A stretch of DNA of 64,000 nucleotides from Desulfovibrio subterraneus (GTDB lineage Bacteria > Desulfobacterota > Desulfovibrionia > Desulfovibrionales > Desulfovibrionaceae): positions 491,736 to 555,735 of the forward strand of contig NZ_BLVO01000004.1 of NCBI RefSeq assembly GCF_013340285.1, given 5' to 3'. Of this stretch, positions 53,511 through 64,000 are shown in pieces. Under the pieces are notes generated by a model that was not told where the DNA came from, made no database searches, and saw only the letters and a list, made by a program, of their open reading frames with translations. A program made the position numbers and the translations under genes. Position 1 is the first letter of the stretch. Each line of letters starts with the position of its first letter.

Positions 53511-54377
53511 ATGACACGAACCTACATCGACCTGCACACCCACTCCACCTCTTCCGACGGCGGCGACTCCCCTTCAGAACTCATTTCGCTGGCCCGAAAG
53601 GCAGGTGTAACTACCCTTGCCCTCACCGACCACGACACCATAGACGGCGTTGAAGAGGCTATGGAGGCCGGCCGGAAACTCGGAGTAAACGTTATTCCCG
53701 GTTGCGAACTGAGTGTTGCCACGGAGCACGGCGAGCTGCACCTTGTGGGCTTGTGGACATCGCCGGACGGCACAAGGCTCAAGCAGGCCATGCACGACCT
53801 GCAGGAACACAGAACAACCCGCAACCTGCACATTGTGCAAAAGCTGCAGGCGCTCGACATTCCCATCACCTACGAAGATGTGCTGGAGATTGCCGGAACC
53901 GGCTCGGTAGGCAGGCCGCACATCGCCCGCGTGCTGATGGACAAGGGATACGTGCGCAGCATGTACCATGCCTTTGAAGTGTATCTCGGCGACAAGGGTC
54001 TGGCCCACGTTCCCAAGAAGGTGCTCTCTCCCAAAGAGGGGGTAACCCTGCTCAAGGAAGAGGGCGCGACCGTTTCCATTGCCCACATGTATCTGCACCG
54101 TTACCCTCTTGATTGGCTGGAAGACATGGTTGCGACCCTTGCCGGATTCGGCATGGACGCCATAGAAGCCTACCACAGCGAGCACGATGCACGGTCCACG
54201 CGCAAAGCCGTTGACCTTGCCGCGCGTCACGGACTTGCCCTTACCGGCGGATCGGACTATCACGGCGCCATCAAGCCGGACATCCGGCTCGGACGGGGCA
54301 AGGGCGGACTCTATGTTCCCCCCTTTGTGCTGGACGACCTCATAGCACTGCGAAGAAAGCAGGGCCTGCCCGTGTAA
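53511..54377 (+). CDS. PHP-domain phosphoesterase
   Basis: The 288-aa enzyme is a PHP-domain protein of the YciV/RNase AM type, with metal ligands in [54 protein letters not shown] and GGSDYHG. Known members degrade short RNA or nucleotide 3'-5' phosphates. No strong ribosome site precedes ATG 53511, but the conserved DLHTHS follows it at once. The next gene (U32 peptidase-like) starts 45 bases downstream. Confidence 0.9.
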   Translation: MTRTYIDLHTHSTSSDGGDSPSELISLARKAGVTTLALTDHDTIDGVEEAMEAGRKLGVNVIPGCELSVATEHGELHLVGLWTSPDGTRLKQAMHDLQEHRTTRNLHIVQKLQALDIPITYEDVLEIAGTGSVGRPHIARVLMDKGYVRSMYHAFEVYLGDKGLAHVPKKVLSPKEGVTLLKEEGATVSIAHMYLHRYPLDWLEDMVATLAGFGMDAIEAYHSEHDARSTRKAVDLAARHGLALTGGSDYHGAIKPDIRLGRGKGGLYVPPFVLDDLIALRRKQGLPV

Positions 54378-54422
54378 CACGGCATCCGGCCTCTTCGCGG
54401 AACACAGCGAGAATGCCTGAAC

Positions 54423-55727
54423 ATGCCAATGACACTGCCTGAATTGCTCTGTCCCGCAGGGGACATGGACCGTCTCGACGCTGCCCTTACCTACGGGGCC
54501 AATGCCTGCTACCTTGGCGGCACCTCCCTCAGCCTGCGCGCAGGAACGGGCGGATTCGACCGTGAAGCGCTGGACACAGCCTGCAGCAAGGCACATGCGC
54601 GGGGCGCATCCATATACTACACGCTCAACGTGCTGCCACATGAGACGCATCTTTCCGGGATTGCCGCCTCGCTGGAGGTACTGGCCGAATCCGCTGTGGA
54701 CGGCCTGATTATTGCCGACCCCGGCGTTCTGCGAATGGCCCGCCGCTATGCTCCCGACAAGGCCGTGCACCTGAGCACGCAGGCCAATACGGCCAACAGC
54801 GAAGCCGTGGGATTCTGGTACGACCTGGGCATCCGCCGCGTGAACCTTGCTCGCGAACTCGGCGCACGCGCCATGCGCGAACTGGTGCGCAACTACCCCG
54901 ACATGGAATTCGAGGTCTTTGTGCACGGGGCCATGTGTCTGGCCCTTTCCGGCCGCTGCCTGCTCTCCGCATGGCTGAACCGCCGCCCTGCAAACCTTGG
55001 TGAATGCACCCACCCCTGCCGGTTCGAATATCGGGCCACCGACCTTTCCGGCCGCTGCCACGACTGCGCAGCAGAAGGCCATGCCCACATGGGCGATGCC
55101 CTGCTCGGCGTGGAGGAAAAAACCCGCGACACCGGCACCATGTGGGAAGTAACCCGCGAAGAGCCCTACAGCGCCTTCTGGGCACCGGAGGACCTGTGCC
55201 TTGTCAAGTACATGCCGTGGTTCGTGCGCACGGGCATTGCATCGCTCAAGATCGAAGGCCGTATGAAAACGCCGAGCTATGTAGCCCATGTGACAGATGC
55301 CTACCGCACCGCTCTTGATGACGTGGCAGCAGGTTGCTTCCGCCCTGAAAAATATCTCTATGAACTGCGCAACACCGCCTCGCGCAACCTGAACACCGGC
55401 TTCTTTCTCCCTGATGGCAACCGCGTTTCGCTGCCCCCGCTGCAGGACACTGAACGTCGCCCCATTGTCGCGCAGGTACGTGAACGCCTTGCGGAAGACG
55501 CATGGAAGGTGGCCGTGCGTTCCCCCTGGAACAGCGACCGCCCCATACAGATCATGCAGACCGGCCTTCGCCGACCCGAGCTGCCCGCCGGAGCGTACAC
55601 CCTTGAGAACCACAGGGGAGAAGCCTCTACCCAGCTCCATCCGGGCATGGAGGGTGTGCTGCGGTGCGATCCTTCCATCCTGCCCTCCGGACCGGAAACG
55701 CTCGAACATGGACTGTTTCTGCGCTGA
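54423..55727 (+). CDS. U32 peptidase-family protein (TrhP/RlhA-like)
   Basis: The 434-aa protein has the U32 signature: LLCPAGDMDRLDAALTYGANACYLGG at the start, EVFVHGAMCLALSGRCLLSAWLNRRPANLGECTHPCR in the middle and IASLKIEGRMKTPSYVA. The four cysteines in the middle fit an iron-sulfur site. Family members TrhP and RlhA hydroxylate cytidine or uridine in tRNA or rRNA rather than cut proteins; which applies here is open. A GC-rich hairpin at 55770-55800 follows. Confidence 0.9.
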   Translation: MPMTLPELLCPAGDMDRLDAALTYGANACYLGGTSLSLRAGTGGFDREALDTACSKAHARGASIYYTLNVLPHETHLSGIAASLEVLAESAVDGLIIADPGVLRMARRYAPDKAVHLSTQANTANSEAVGFWYDLGIRRVNLARELGARAMRELVRNYPDMEFEVFVHGAMCLALSGRCLLSAWLNRRPANLGECTHPCRFEYRATDLSGRCHDCAAEGHAHMGDALLGVEEKTRDTGTMWEVTREEPYSAFWAPEDLCLVKYMPWFVRTGIASLKIEGRMKTPSYVAHVTDAYRTALDDVAAGCFRPEKYLYELRNTASRNLNTGFFLPDGNRVSLPPLQDTERRPIVAQVRERLAEDAWKVAVRSPWNSDRPIQIMQTGLRRPELPAGAYTLENHRGEASTQLHPGMEGVLRCDPSILPSGPETLEHGLFLR

Positions 55728-55769
55728 CCGACGCGAACTTTTCAACGAGCTTTGCATCGTAAATACAGC

Positions 55770-55800
55770 AAGGGGCGACCGGAATTTCCGGCCGCCCCTT
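55770..55800 (+). terminator. Possible terminator
   Basis: AAGGGGCG (55770-55777) and CGCCCCTT (55793-55800) flank an inner CCGGAA/TTCCGG stem; the T-run is poor (TTGTT). Confidence 0.6.
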
Positions 55801-55955
55801 GTTCGCATAGTCCGGTATTTCTGCCCCCGCAAACCATGCCGCCCGCACCGTCCCCCGCACTGGAGCCACCGCAAAAGCCATTTTTCCTTGCCGAATTCCT
55901 ACGTCGAGCCTATAGTCACATAAGCTAACCCTCATGCAGCAAAGGAGAATCATCC

Positions 55956-56750
55956 ATGAAAAAACTGCTCATTCTTGTGGGCGTTCTCGGCGTTATTGTT
56001 GTCGGGCTGGTTGTAGCGACGTTCATGTCCATCAACCCCATCATCGAAAAGGCTGTGAACACGGCAGGCCCGAAAATCCTGCTCACCAACGTGCATCTGG
56101 ACAAGGCTGATGTTTCGTTCATGTCCGGTTCCGGTAAACTGCAGGGCCTTGTGGTCGGCAGCCCCAAGGGGTTCGCTGCCCCGCAGACCATGAAACTCGG
56201 CGCCGTGGAAGTGAAGCTGGATACGGCATCGCTGACCAAGGACGTGATCATCATCGAAAAGGTGCTGATTGCCAGCCCCGATCTGACCTATGAAAAATCC
56301 GGCAAGCTGGACAACTTCACCGCACTGCTCAACAACGTGCAGCAGACCGTGGGCAGCGGCACTGAAACCGGCAACACTGCTCCGGCCAAGGAAGAAGCTC
56401 CGGCTGAATCCGGCAAGGGACCCAAAGTGATTATCCGTGACCTGCTCATTACCAGTGCCAAGGTGAACATGGCTCTCACCGCGCTTGGCGGACAGGGCAT
56501 GAGCGTCACCCTGCCTGATATTCACCTCACCAACATCGGCGAAGAATCCGGCGGTGCAACCCCTGCCGAAGCCATGCAGAAAATTCTGGGAGCCCTGAAC
56601 GGTGAAATGACCTCCGCAGTGACCAAAGCTCTGGGCGAATCCGTCAAAAAGCTGCAGGAATCAGTGAAGAGCGCAAGCGATGCACTGAAGCAGGGAGACG
56701 GCTCGGGCATTGAAAAGATCGGCGAGGGCCTCAAGGGTATCATGCAATAA
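55956..56750 (+). CDS. AsmA-like membrane-anchored protein
   Basis: The 264-aa protein has an N-terminal membrane helix (LLILVGVLGVIVVGLVVATF), then repeated short beta segments of the AsmA/DUF748 style (AGPKILLTNVHLDKADVSFMSGSGKLQGLVVGSP, KVIIRDLLITSAKVNMAL) and an amphipathic C-terminal helix region (VKKLQESVKSASDALKQ). AsmA-like proteins are thought to move or organise lipids in the envelope. It is a single gene; AAAGGAG lies upstream of the ATG. Confidence 0.82.
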   Translation: MKKLLILVGVLGVIVVGLVVATFMSINPIIEKAVNTAGPKILLTNVHLDKADVSFMSGSGKLQGLVVGSPKGFAAPQTMKLGAVEVKLDTASLTKDVIIIEKVLIASPDLTYEKSGKLDNFTALLNNVQQTVGSGTETGNTAPAKEEAPAESGKGPKVIIRDLLITSAKVNMALTALGGQGMSVTLPDIHLTNIGEESGGATPAEAMQKILGALNGEMTSAVTKALGESVKKLQESVKSASDALKQGDGSGIEKIGEGLKGIMQ

Positions 56751-56769
56751 CATCGAGCGATCAAAAGCA

Positions 56770-56802
56770 GACGGGCCGGAAGGTATACCCTCCGGCCCGT
56801 CG
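56770..56802 (-). terminator. GC-rich hairpin after the AsmA-like gene
   Basis: A stem of about 11-14 bp, GACGGGCCGGA with TCCGGCCCGTC. On the minus strand TGCTTTTG follows, so it may stop transcription arriving from the glycine riboswitch; the plus side has no T-run. Confidence 0.55.
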
Positions 56803-57035
56803 CAACCACAACAACAAACCACTCTATGTTCACCGCGCACGGCGCGGGTGAATGCAAAATACCCACCTCACGACACAGGCATTCAGCCGCCCGTATCCGC
56901 ACCTTGCAGGTTGCGGAAAAAGCAGACGAAAAGACCGTAATCTCGACGAGACTGCAGCCGGAGATATCCGAGCGGAAAGCACGAAGGCAGGGTACAGAGG
57001 ATGGATTGCAGGCGCATTGCGCCTGCATAATGGGT
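56803..57035. other. Gene-free stretch downstream of the glycine riboswitch
   Basis: Reading leftward from the riboswitch there is a 21-bp perfect hairpin-forming repeat at 57007-57027 (TGCAGGCGCA arm, one-base centre) and then no credible gene before the convergent AsmA-like gene. Open frames here lack ribosome sites. Confidence 0.65.
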
Positions 57036-57216
57036 CACTCTGTCCTGGTACCTGAGAGTTTCACCGCTACTGGGGGGGCGGCTTGCTCCTTCGGTGCTCC
57101 CCACTGGGAAGGGAGACTCTCCAGAGGCTCGTCCGACAACAGTCCTTTTGCCTGAAAGAGTTACATCTTCGGCGCCTTCCGCACCGCTTGCGCGGTCGAA
57201 GGTCTCTCCTGCTGCC
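57036..57216 (-). promoter_or_regulatory. Tandem glycine riboswitch
   Basis: On the minus strand both aptamers can be read. The first has GGCAGGAGAGACC, GGCGCCGAAGATG and CTCTTTCAGGCAAAAGGAC. The second has CTCTGGAGAGTC, GAGCACCGAAGGAGCAA and AACTCTCAGGTACCAGGAC. Order and linker match the classic two-aptamer glycine riboswitch of gcvT leaders. It faces leftward, away from the DUF218/tgt genes, into DNA without a gene, so its regulated target is missing or not recognisable. Confidence 0.92.
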
Positions 57217-57446
57217 GTCATTCGAGATCCATATGTTGAGGCAAGTCCCGTCTACCTTTCCCTTGCAGAAATAGCAACTAAAAAAACCATGTGATCACTC
57301 AACATGCACGAGCGAACCCTATGCGGCTGCTTTGAGAAACAAAAAATCGGCGTAAAACGCCGATTTAATGTCAGACATGGTTAAGTCTGCACCAGCCAGA
57401 GCGACTGCAGAAATCCGCAATCACAGCTGGAAAAATCTTCACATAC

Positions 57447-59311
<1,865 letters not shown>

Positions 59312-59351
59312 TCATAAAAAAGTTAAGTTCATGTAAAATATACTTGCCCAA

Positions 59352-59373
59352 TGTACTGAAAAAATGCAGTACA
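59352..59373. promoter_or_regulatory. Inverted repeat TGTACTG-N8-CAGTACA
   Basis: A 7-bp inverted repeat lies about 90 bases upstream of the 133-aa unknown gene, in AT-rich DNA shared with the tgt promoter region. Possible operator. Confidence 0.4.
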
Positions 59374-59464
59374 CTGAAACTAGAACTATCACTCTCGCAG
59401 TTGCGAGGGACACGACAGATACTGCCATATCGGCCTTGCACCCCCAACGTTTCGGAGGGACCAC

Positions 59465-59866
59465 ATGAGAGAATATTCAGTGAAGCGCAATGGCAAGGAA
59501 GAACTGGTTTTCACGGGCGATCTTCTGGTTACTCTGGATGACCGCGAATGGATGGGAGTTACCCCGAACTGGTGGGAACTCACCCTCTACAAGACCAGTG
59601 TCGGCAAATATATTCTGGCATCGACCTTTCATATTAATTACCCTGGGCGCCGCAAGATGCATGGTGCCATAAGCTTTTCATCTGCCGAAGCAGTTCGCGA
59701 CTACCTTGTCCACGACTGCAACGGCCCCTCCATGATTGCCGAAGCCTTGTTGGCCAGAGCTGCCCGTCGCGACGAAGCCTTCCGGTTCAAGCCAGTGCCG
59801 GTGAGCAACATCAGGGCATTCACGCTTATCCCTCGCCCCGAAGTGGGCATGGCAGGCTCTGCCTGA
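59465..59866 (+). CDS. Small soluble protein, unknown
   Basis: The 133-aa protein begins MREYSVKRNGKEELVFTGDLLVTLDDREW and shows alternating beta strands and one helix (SAEAVRDYLVHDC). No signal peptide, membrane helix or known motif is seen. GGAGG precedes the ATG. It is flanked by a possible operator upstream and a terminator downstream, so it is an independently regulated single gene. Confidence 0.75.
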   Translation: MREYSVKRNGKEELVFTGDLLVTLDDREWMGVTPNWWELTLYKTSVGKYILASTFHINYPGRRKMHGAISFSSAEAVRDYLVHDCNGPSMIAEALLARAARRDEAFRFKPVPVSNIRAFTLIPRPEVGMAGSA

Positions 59867-59886
59867 TACAAACGGCCGCACAACGC

Positions 59887-59917
59887 AAAAAGCCGGACCA
59901 TTTGGTCCGGCTTTTAT
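59887..59917 (+). terminator. Bidirectional terminator
   Basis: AAAAAGCCGGACCA-TT-TGGTCCGGCTTTT ends the unknown gene and, read leftward, the chemoreceptor gene. Confidence 0.9.
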
Positions 59918-59935
59918 ATTTGCCTCAAAGGGACG

Positions 59936-61963
59936 CTAGCCTCTGCGCATCTCTTCGATAATGCCGTTCAGCTCCTGTGCCAGTCGGGCAAGATCAGCTA
60001 CGGCGTTGGCAGACTGTAACATGGCCTGCGCGGTTTCGCTCGAAATGATGTTGATCTCTTCCACCGAACGGCTGATCTGTTCGCTGGCTGCGGACTGCTG
60101 CTCACTGGCCGTGGCAATGGCACGCACCTGATCCGCCGTACTTTCCACCATGCCCACAATGGTATGCAGCATCTGCCCGGAGTGGCTTGCAAGCTCTGTG
60201 GATTCGCCCACCAGCGTCACGGCCCTGTCAGTGGCTGTAACGTTGCGCTTGGCACAATCCTGAATGGAGCCGACAAAACTAACCACCTCGCGGGTTGCCG
60301 ACATGGTCTTTTCCGCCAGCTTGCGCACTTCATCTGCAACCACCGCAAATCCGCGTCCGGCTTCACCCGCGCGGGCCGCTTCAATGGCCGCATTCAGCGC
60401 CAGCAGGTTGGTCTGGTCTGCAATATCCTCGATCACGGTGATGATCTGGCCTATGCCCTGCGCCTGCCTTCCAAGCTCACCCATTTCCTGCTTGAGCATG
60501 TTTGCCTGTTCGGCAACGGTGTTGATCTTATGCACGGCCGCATCAACCACCTTGGCACCTTCCATGGCCTGCCTCTGGGCCTCGCTCGCCGATTCCGCAG
60601 CAAGTGAGGCATTCTGGGCCACTTCAAGGACCGAGGCATTCATCTCCGTCATGGCGGCGGCTGAATCGGCCGTAAGCTTGCGCTGTTCATCGGCACCGGC
60701 ACTGGATTGCTGAATCTGTGCCGACAGCTCTTCAGAAGCAGAGGAAACCTGTTCGGAAACCTGCCCTGCAGCATGGGCCGCATGCGTGATCATCTTGTTC
60801 TGTTCCTGCACCAGTGCCTGCTGCTGGCGCACCTCTGTCATATCTGTACAGATGGTGAAGGCCCCGATGAGTTTGCCGTCGAGGTCATATATGGGCGAGG
60901 AATCAACCACCATGGTGACCTGCTCGCCTCTGCGATTGGTAAACGTAGACTCATGTCCCACAATGGAGGACCGGTTCGCAAGCACCTGATGCGAGAGGGT
61001 TTCGCGACCGGATTCGTTGAACATGAATTCGCCCACCCCCTGTCCGACAAAATCTGCCGGATTGCCGCTATGGCCTACAAGTTTCAGCAATGCAGGGTTG
61101 GTAAAGGAAATACGACAACTCGTATCTACCACCAGAGCAGGCGTGGTCATACCGTCAAGAATACCCTTTGAAAAACCAAGTTCAGTCTTGAGTTTATCAA
61201 CCATATGCCCGAGGTTTCGTGAGAGTATCCCAAGCTCATCATCACTGTGCACGACGAGATCAGCATTGAGATTTCCCTTGCTGATCTCTTCACTGCTGTT
61301 GGCAATGTGCAGAAGAGGCCGCACCACACTGCGGCGAATGAAAAAGACAACAGCCGCAATAAGAGTCAGCAATCCGCCAAGAGATATGGCAATATTCTCA
61401 TACAGCTGGAAATCGATATTCGCCACTGTCGGGGTGATATCCTGCATAACAACCATCTGTCCCAGAATGGGCTGCGAAGCCCCGTGGCAATGGTGACAGG
61501 CACTCGCATTGGGGATGCTGACCACACGGACGAAATGACTTCCACCGGCATACTCCAGCATGGCGCTTTCGTGCGTATTCACTTTCAACGCGCGTGCGGC
61601 AAGACCGGACAGTGTTTCATTCTGCACGACGGCATCAAGGTCCTTCCGTTCCGTGTGCGAGTCGGTGCTGTAGGTGATATTACCCTTGAAGTTGGTGAGG
61701 TAGATGGTCATGTCCTTGTACTTCTCGGACAGGAACCGGAACTCATCGCGGGTACCGGCATCATTCCCCACCACCATGGGCTTTTCAATGGACAACTGAA
61801 CCAGTTCAGAGGTCGTTGTCATGGCCTTGTCGAGCTCGGCCATCATGCTGGAGCGCTGCATGTAGCTGCTGATACTCACCAGCGCCGAAAAAATGATGAA
61901 CGAAATAAGAGAGACCAGCAGCGAAGTCTTGGCTCCAATGGAGTTTCTGATGAATCCTGCCAT
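59936..61963 (-). CDS. DcrA-like methyl-accepting chemoreceptor with c-type heme
   Basis: The 675-aa chemoreceptor has a membrane helix (about 14-33), a periplasmic domain with a heme-binding CHHCH motif (156-160), a second helix (about 190-210), a HAMP domain, a PAS-like domain (about 260-380) and a long MCP signalling coiled coil with the hairpin tip [40 protein letters not shown]. It closely resembles in design the DcrA receptor of D. vulgaris, which senses oxygen or redox potential. AGGAGG precedes the ATG. The preceding gene, nine bases upstream, encodes a tetraheme cytochrome. Confidence 0.94.
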   Translation of the reverse strand: MAGFIRNSIGAKTSLLVSLISFIIFSALVSISSYMQRSSMMAELDKAMTTTSELVQLSIEKPMVVGNDAGTRDEFRFLSEKYKDMTIYLTNFKGNITYSTDSHTERKDLDAVVQNETLSGLAARALKVNTHESAMLEYAGGSHFVRVVSIPNASACHHCHGASQPILGQMVVMQDITPTVANIDFQLYENIAISLGGLLTLIAAVVFFIRRSVVRPLLHIANSSEEISKGNLNADLVVHSDDELGILSRNLGHMVDKLKTELGFSKGILDGMTTPALVVDTSCRISFTNPALLKLVGHSGNPADFVGQGVGEFMFNESGRETLSHQVLANRSSIVGHESTFTNRRGEQVTMVVDSSPIYDLDGKLIGAFTICTDMTEVRQQQALVQEQNKMITHAAHAAGQVSEQVSSASEELSAQIQQSSAGADEQRKLTADSAAAMTEMNASVLEVAQNASLAAESASEAQRQAMEGAKVVDAAVHKINTVAEQANMLKQEMGELGRQAQGIGQIITVIEDIADQTNLLALNAAIEAARAGEAGRGFAVVADEVRKLAEKTMSATREVVSFVGSIQDCAKRNVTATDRAVTLVGESTELASHSGQMLHTIVGMVESTADQVRAIATASEQQSAASEQISRSVEEINIISSETAQAMLQSANAVADLARLAQELNGIIEEMRRG

Positions 61964-61972
61964 GGCTGCCTC

Positions 61973-62452
61973 CTAGTGCGCGCCGCTGTGTATAAGCGGT
62001 TTGAAGCCGAACGCACCGATGCGGCTCTCGTTATGACACGTCTGGCAGCTCTCCAACGTCGGCGTTTTCTGAATAGTCTCGGGATCGCCACCCGATTCTA
62101 CATGTGCCCGCCCCGGGCCATGGCATGTTTCGCATCCCACGTCTGCGAGGTGGGGCGTCTGCTCGTAGCTGACAAACCCTCCCTTGCCGTGCCCTGTGGT
62201 ATGACATTCGTAACAGCCTTCTCGCTCTTCAGTCGTCAGATCATCGGCCATCACGCTGATGCTCTTCCATGAATGCGCTTTCTTTGAGTGCTTCATGAAC
62301 TGCGTAAATTGCTCTTCATGGCAATCTGCACAGGCCTTGGTTCCCACATAATCTCCGGCCCACACCGAAGAAGCCGTGACAACCAGTACCCCGAAACATG
62401 AAAATAGAACCATTAACAAGTACGTTCGCTTCTTTTTGCCCACCAGCATCAT
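61973..62452 (-). CDS. Exported tetraheme cytochrome c (c554-like)
   Basis: The 159-aa protein has a signal peptide (cleavage near VWAGD, about residue 32) and four heme-attachment motifs: CADCH 41-45, CYECH 80-84, CETCH 107-111 and CQTCH 136-140. It resembles the cytochrome c554-type fold and would carry electrons in the periplasm. A second ATG lies one codon later. Cotranscription with the heme chemoreceptor suggests it passes redox information or electrons to it (inference). Confidence 0.93.
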   Translation of the reverse strand: MMLVGKKKRTYLLMVLFSCFGVLVVTASSVWAGDYVGTKACADCHEEQFTQFMKHSKKAHSWKSISVMADDLTTEEREGCYECHTTGHGKGGFVSYEQTPHLADVGCETCHGPGRAHVESGGDPETIQKTPTLESCQTCHNESRIGAFGFKPLIHSGAH

Positions 62453-63678
62453 TCCCTCACCCTATCTGTCTGTTGCCCACACCAGATAAAACCACCACTG
62501 GCCAGCTACTATGCTAGCACTCAAGTGTGTCTATGTTACCCCCAAGTCACACTTGTGCAGGATGCTCTAACGCGAATTATGAAAAGCGTCCAGCGCAAGC
62601 AAAGAGATTGGTTGCTCACACACTTTTCTCTGATACCCGCAGTATTAATTAACTGCGTTTTTAAATCGCATAAAAAACAAGAAGCAACCCACGTCAACAA
62701 TCAGAAGGCAAAATAAACCTGCTTGAAACAATAATAAACAGATAGTGAATAAGCACTTCACAAAACAAACGACATACACAACCACGCAATATTAAGTACT
62801 AAAATGCATACATGACAACCATGATATACAAGCAGACATCTAACCATTTCATTTTGCATACACAAATAACGCAAGTCTAAACAATCAAGCTTATCGGAAT
62901 ATACACTTCGCACAGAAATAGAATCACGTTGGATTTGATAAAAACAGTAGATGAAACATAAAATAATATAAATAATCAACAATGTTGCTTTGCACTATTC
63001 AACCTGTCTTTGAGCACAAAGAAGGAATTATGAAATTGAGACCTTGTCCTCGATTCATGATATCGCGCTCAAGCTACCAATCAGCACAATGGATACAACC
63101 TATAAATTTCGCCGTACGTTCAATTGCTTACAGCATTATGCGGAGTACGAATATCACGGACCAAACCAGACAAAACGTTACGATTGTCTAGAGAATCATA
63201 TGACATATAATTCAACTTTGCCGTCTTCATCTCGCGCCATCCTCAATCATGCTCTGGCTTTGGGGTTATGAGCTTGCCCATCACAGAAAGTAGGAACAGT
63301 GCACCTGAAATGTACCAGACCAGTCATGGGCAGGTTATGGGCAGGGGATGGACAGGAGGGGAAAAGTGGAGCGACAGAGGATGAACAGCCGGGACAAGTG
63401 CATCCGGCTCGTAACGCCATACTGCTCTATAGTATGCTAGAACAAACTACCGACCGGCTCCTGATATTAATCTAGGCCTTCATCAGTATGACAACAGCTA
63501 CAAGCTCCTAACTTTTTTGAAGCGATCGACTATGAACTGGATCTTTCGGAAATAGGATTGCCGCGTATTGGCTCTTCATTACGCCCCCTCCCCGAATCAC
63601 GATGCCGATTGGAAGCGCTTCGCTTCCACGGCGAGACGAACGACATTCAGCGACCGACAGGGGCGAGGCAGGGGGAGT

Positions 63679-63730
63679 CCAGAGGGGGCCTTGCTGAGGG
63701 GCGGTACGCCCCGGCTGAGGCCCCCTCTGG
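63679..63730. other. Large two-tier hairpin
   Basis: CCAGAGGGGGCC (63679-63690) pairs perfectly with GGCCCCCTCTGG (63719-63730). Inside it GGGGCG (63698-63703) pairs with CGCCCC (63707-63712) around a three-base loop. No T-run follows on either side. Purpose unknown. Confidence 0.75.
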
Positions 63731-63907
63731 TCCCGCTGAAAGCGGCAAAAGGAAACAGTAGATTGGACTTGATGGAGTCGGTGAAAATCCAACTAAGCCA
63801 GTACAGACCAAGGCCCAATTCATTGAAACTAAGACAGGATGATGGAAGACGGATGGAAGGAAGAAAAGGAAGGCTAACTGAAGGGATGTGATTTTACCCC
63901 AAAACGG

Positions 63908-63942
63908 AAAAACTCCGGCCCTCATCGGTTACCGGAGTTTTT
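63908..63942 (-). terminator. Terminator of the rRNA operon
   Basis: AAAAACTCCGG (63908-63918) pairs with CCGGAGTTTTT (63932-63942); read leftward it ends in a T-run directly downstream of the 5S gene. Confidence 0.9.
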
Positions 63943-63957
63943 CGTTCAGGAAATAAG

Positions 63958-64000
63958 TCTTGGCGGCGGCCTACTTTCCCACCAGCTCCCTGGCAGTATC
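63958..64000 (-). rRNA. rrf: 5S ribosomal RNA, 3' end (partial)
   Basis: Read leftward from the window edge, GATACTGCCAGGGAGCTGG followed by TGGGAAAGTAGG and GCCGCC matches the 3' part of bacterial 5S rRNA. The 5' part, and presumably 23S and 16S, lie beyond the window, so the rRNA operon is transcribed on the minus strand. Confidence 0.92.

Larger units (their letters stand above)
62453..63957. other. AT-rich gene-poor stretch before the rRNA operon
   Basis: About 1.5 kb with no gene I can support. 62520-63250 is clearly AT-rich compared with the rest. Short open frames, such as a 53-codon one at 63030 behind AAGGAATT and a 23-codon one at 63579-63508 behind GGAGG, cannot be confirmed. A very stable hairpin lies at 63679-63730. 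It may be the scar of a lost mobile element. Confidence 0.6.

Noticed and set aside
56522..57028. 168-codon minus-strand frame after the glycine riboswitch
   Set aside because: Tempting as the riboswitch target, but it has no ribosome site, is Cys/Ser-rich noise and overlaps the AsmA-like gene antisense.
63030..63191. 53-codon frame behind AAGGAATT in the AT-rich stretch
   Set aside because: Short, no recognisable domain, and an overlapping frame at 63044-63271 looks equally plausible; neither can be supported.
63280..63365. G-quadruplex in the GGGCAGG-rich stretch
   Set aside because: G-runs are present but two loops are 8-10 bases long, so a stable quadruplex is unlikely.

Overview
The window looks like chromosomal DNA of a sulfate-reducing deltaproteobacterium of the Desulfovibrio type. 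The basis is a bacterioferritin closely resembling the Desulfovibrio desulfuricans protein, a DcrA-like c-heme chemoreceptor beside a tetraheme cytochrome c, a c-heme sensor kinase, many two-component and sigma-54 regulators, and GC-rich codon use (my impression by eye, no count made). It contains about 57 protein genes, two tRNA-Leu genes, a tandem glycine riboswitch and the 3' end of a 5S rRNA gene at the right edge. No CRISPR array, intact insertion sequence or prophage was seen.

Layout. 1-9 kb: moeA, an SRPBCC/MerR pair, a sigma-54 activator with a dead receiver domain, a structured non-coding region that I read as a candidate sigma-54-driven small RNA, an isochorismatase-like hydrolase divergent from a GATase/AraC regulator, and an M24 aminopeptidase. 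9-19 kb: a pseudo-receiver/TPR protein, bacterioferritin, a cNMP-domain/FliG-like fusion in an operon with motA and motB, a DUF4198 periplasmic protein, a CheY-like receiver, a Tim44-like membrane protein and a diguanylate cyclase. 19-32 kb: a LuxR-type response regulator, a phage CII-like orphan, a receiver/kinase/degenerate-phosphatase operon, an RluA-type pseudouridine synthase, a CsgG/DUF4810/DUF799 lipoprotein operon, a TrmJ-type methyltransferase, DUF456, a PaaK-like ligase, a DUF1786 protein, tRNA-Leu(GAG) and a PEP-CTERM protein. 32-42 kb: a small exported protein, an EmrE-type transporter, ugpC-ugpB-ugpA-ugpE for glycerol-3-phosphate uptake, a PP2C phosphatase, an EAL/HDOD protein with a coding minisatellite and a glycosyltransferase. 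42-49 kb: an operon of a YeiH-type exporter, a small membrane protein, a heme-c histidine kinase and a sigma-54 response regulator, with a sigma-54-like promoter in front. 49-64 kb: tRNA-Leu(CAG), an unknown 201-aa protein, a tRNA dihydrouridine synthase, YfcE-like phosphodiesterase, two Hsp20 chaperones, Trm112-like, PHP and U32 proteins, an AsmA-like protein, an orphan glycine riboswitch, DUF218 and tgt, an unknown 133-aa protein, the heme chemoreceptor with its cytochrome, and an AT-rich gene-poor stretch before the rRNA operon.

Most notable: three TTGCA-N3-TGCAA boxes (two fused into a 32-bp perfect palindrome) lie upstream of a near-consensus sigma-54 promoter. Downstream of it come consecutive hairpins, anti-Shine-Dalgarno-like loops and a strong terminator, all next to an enhancer-binding protein gene. 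The architecture recalls the Vibrio LuxO/Qrr circuit, but with an activator whose receiver cannot be phosphorylated in the usual way. Second, a complete-looking tandem glycine riboswitch has no gene downstream. All calls come from reading the sequence and supplied translations; no searches were run.
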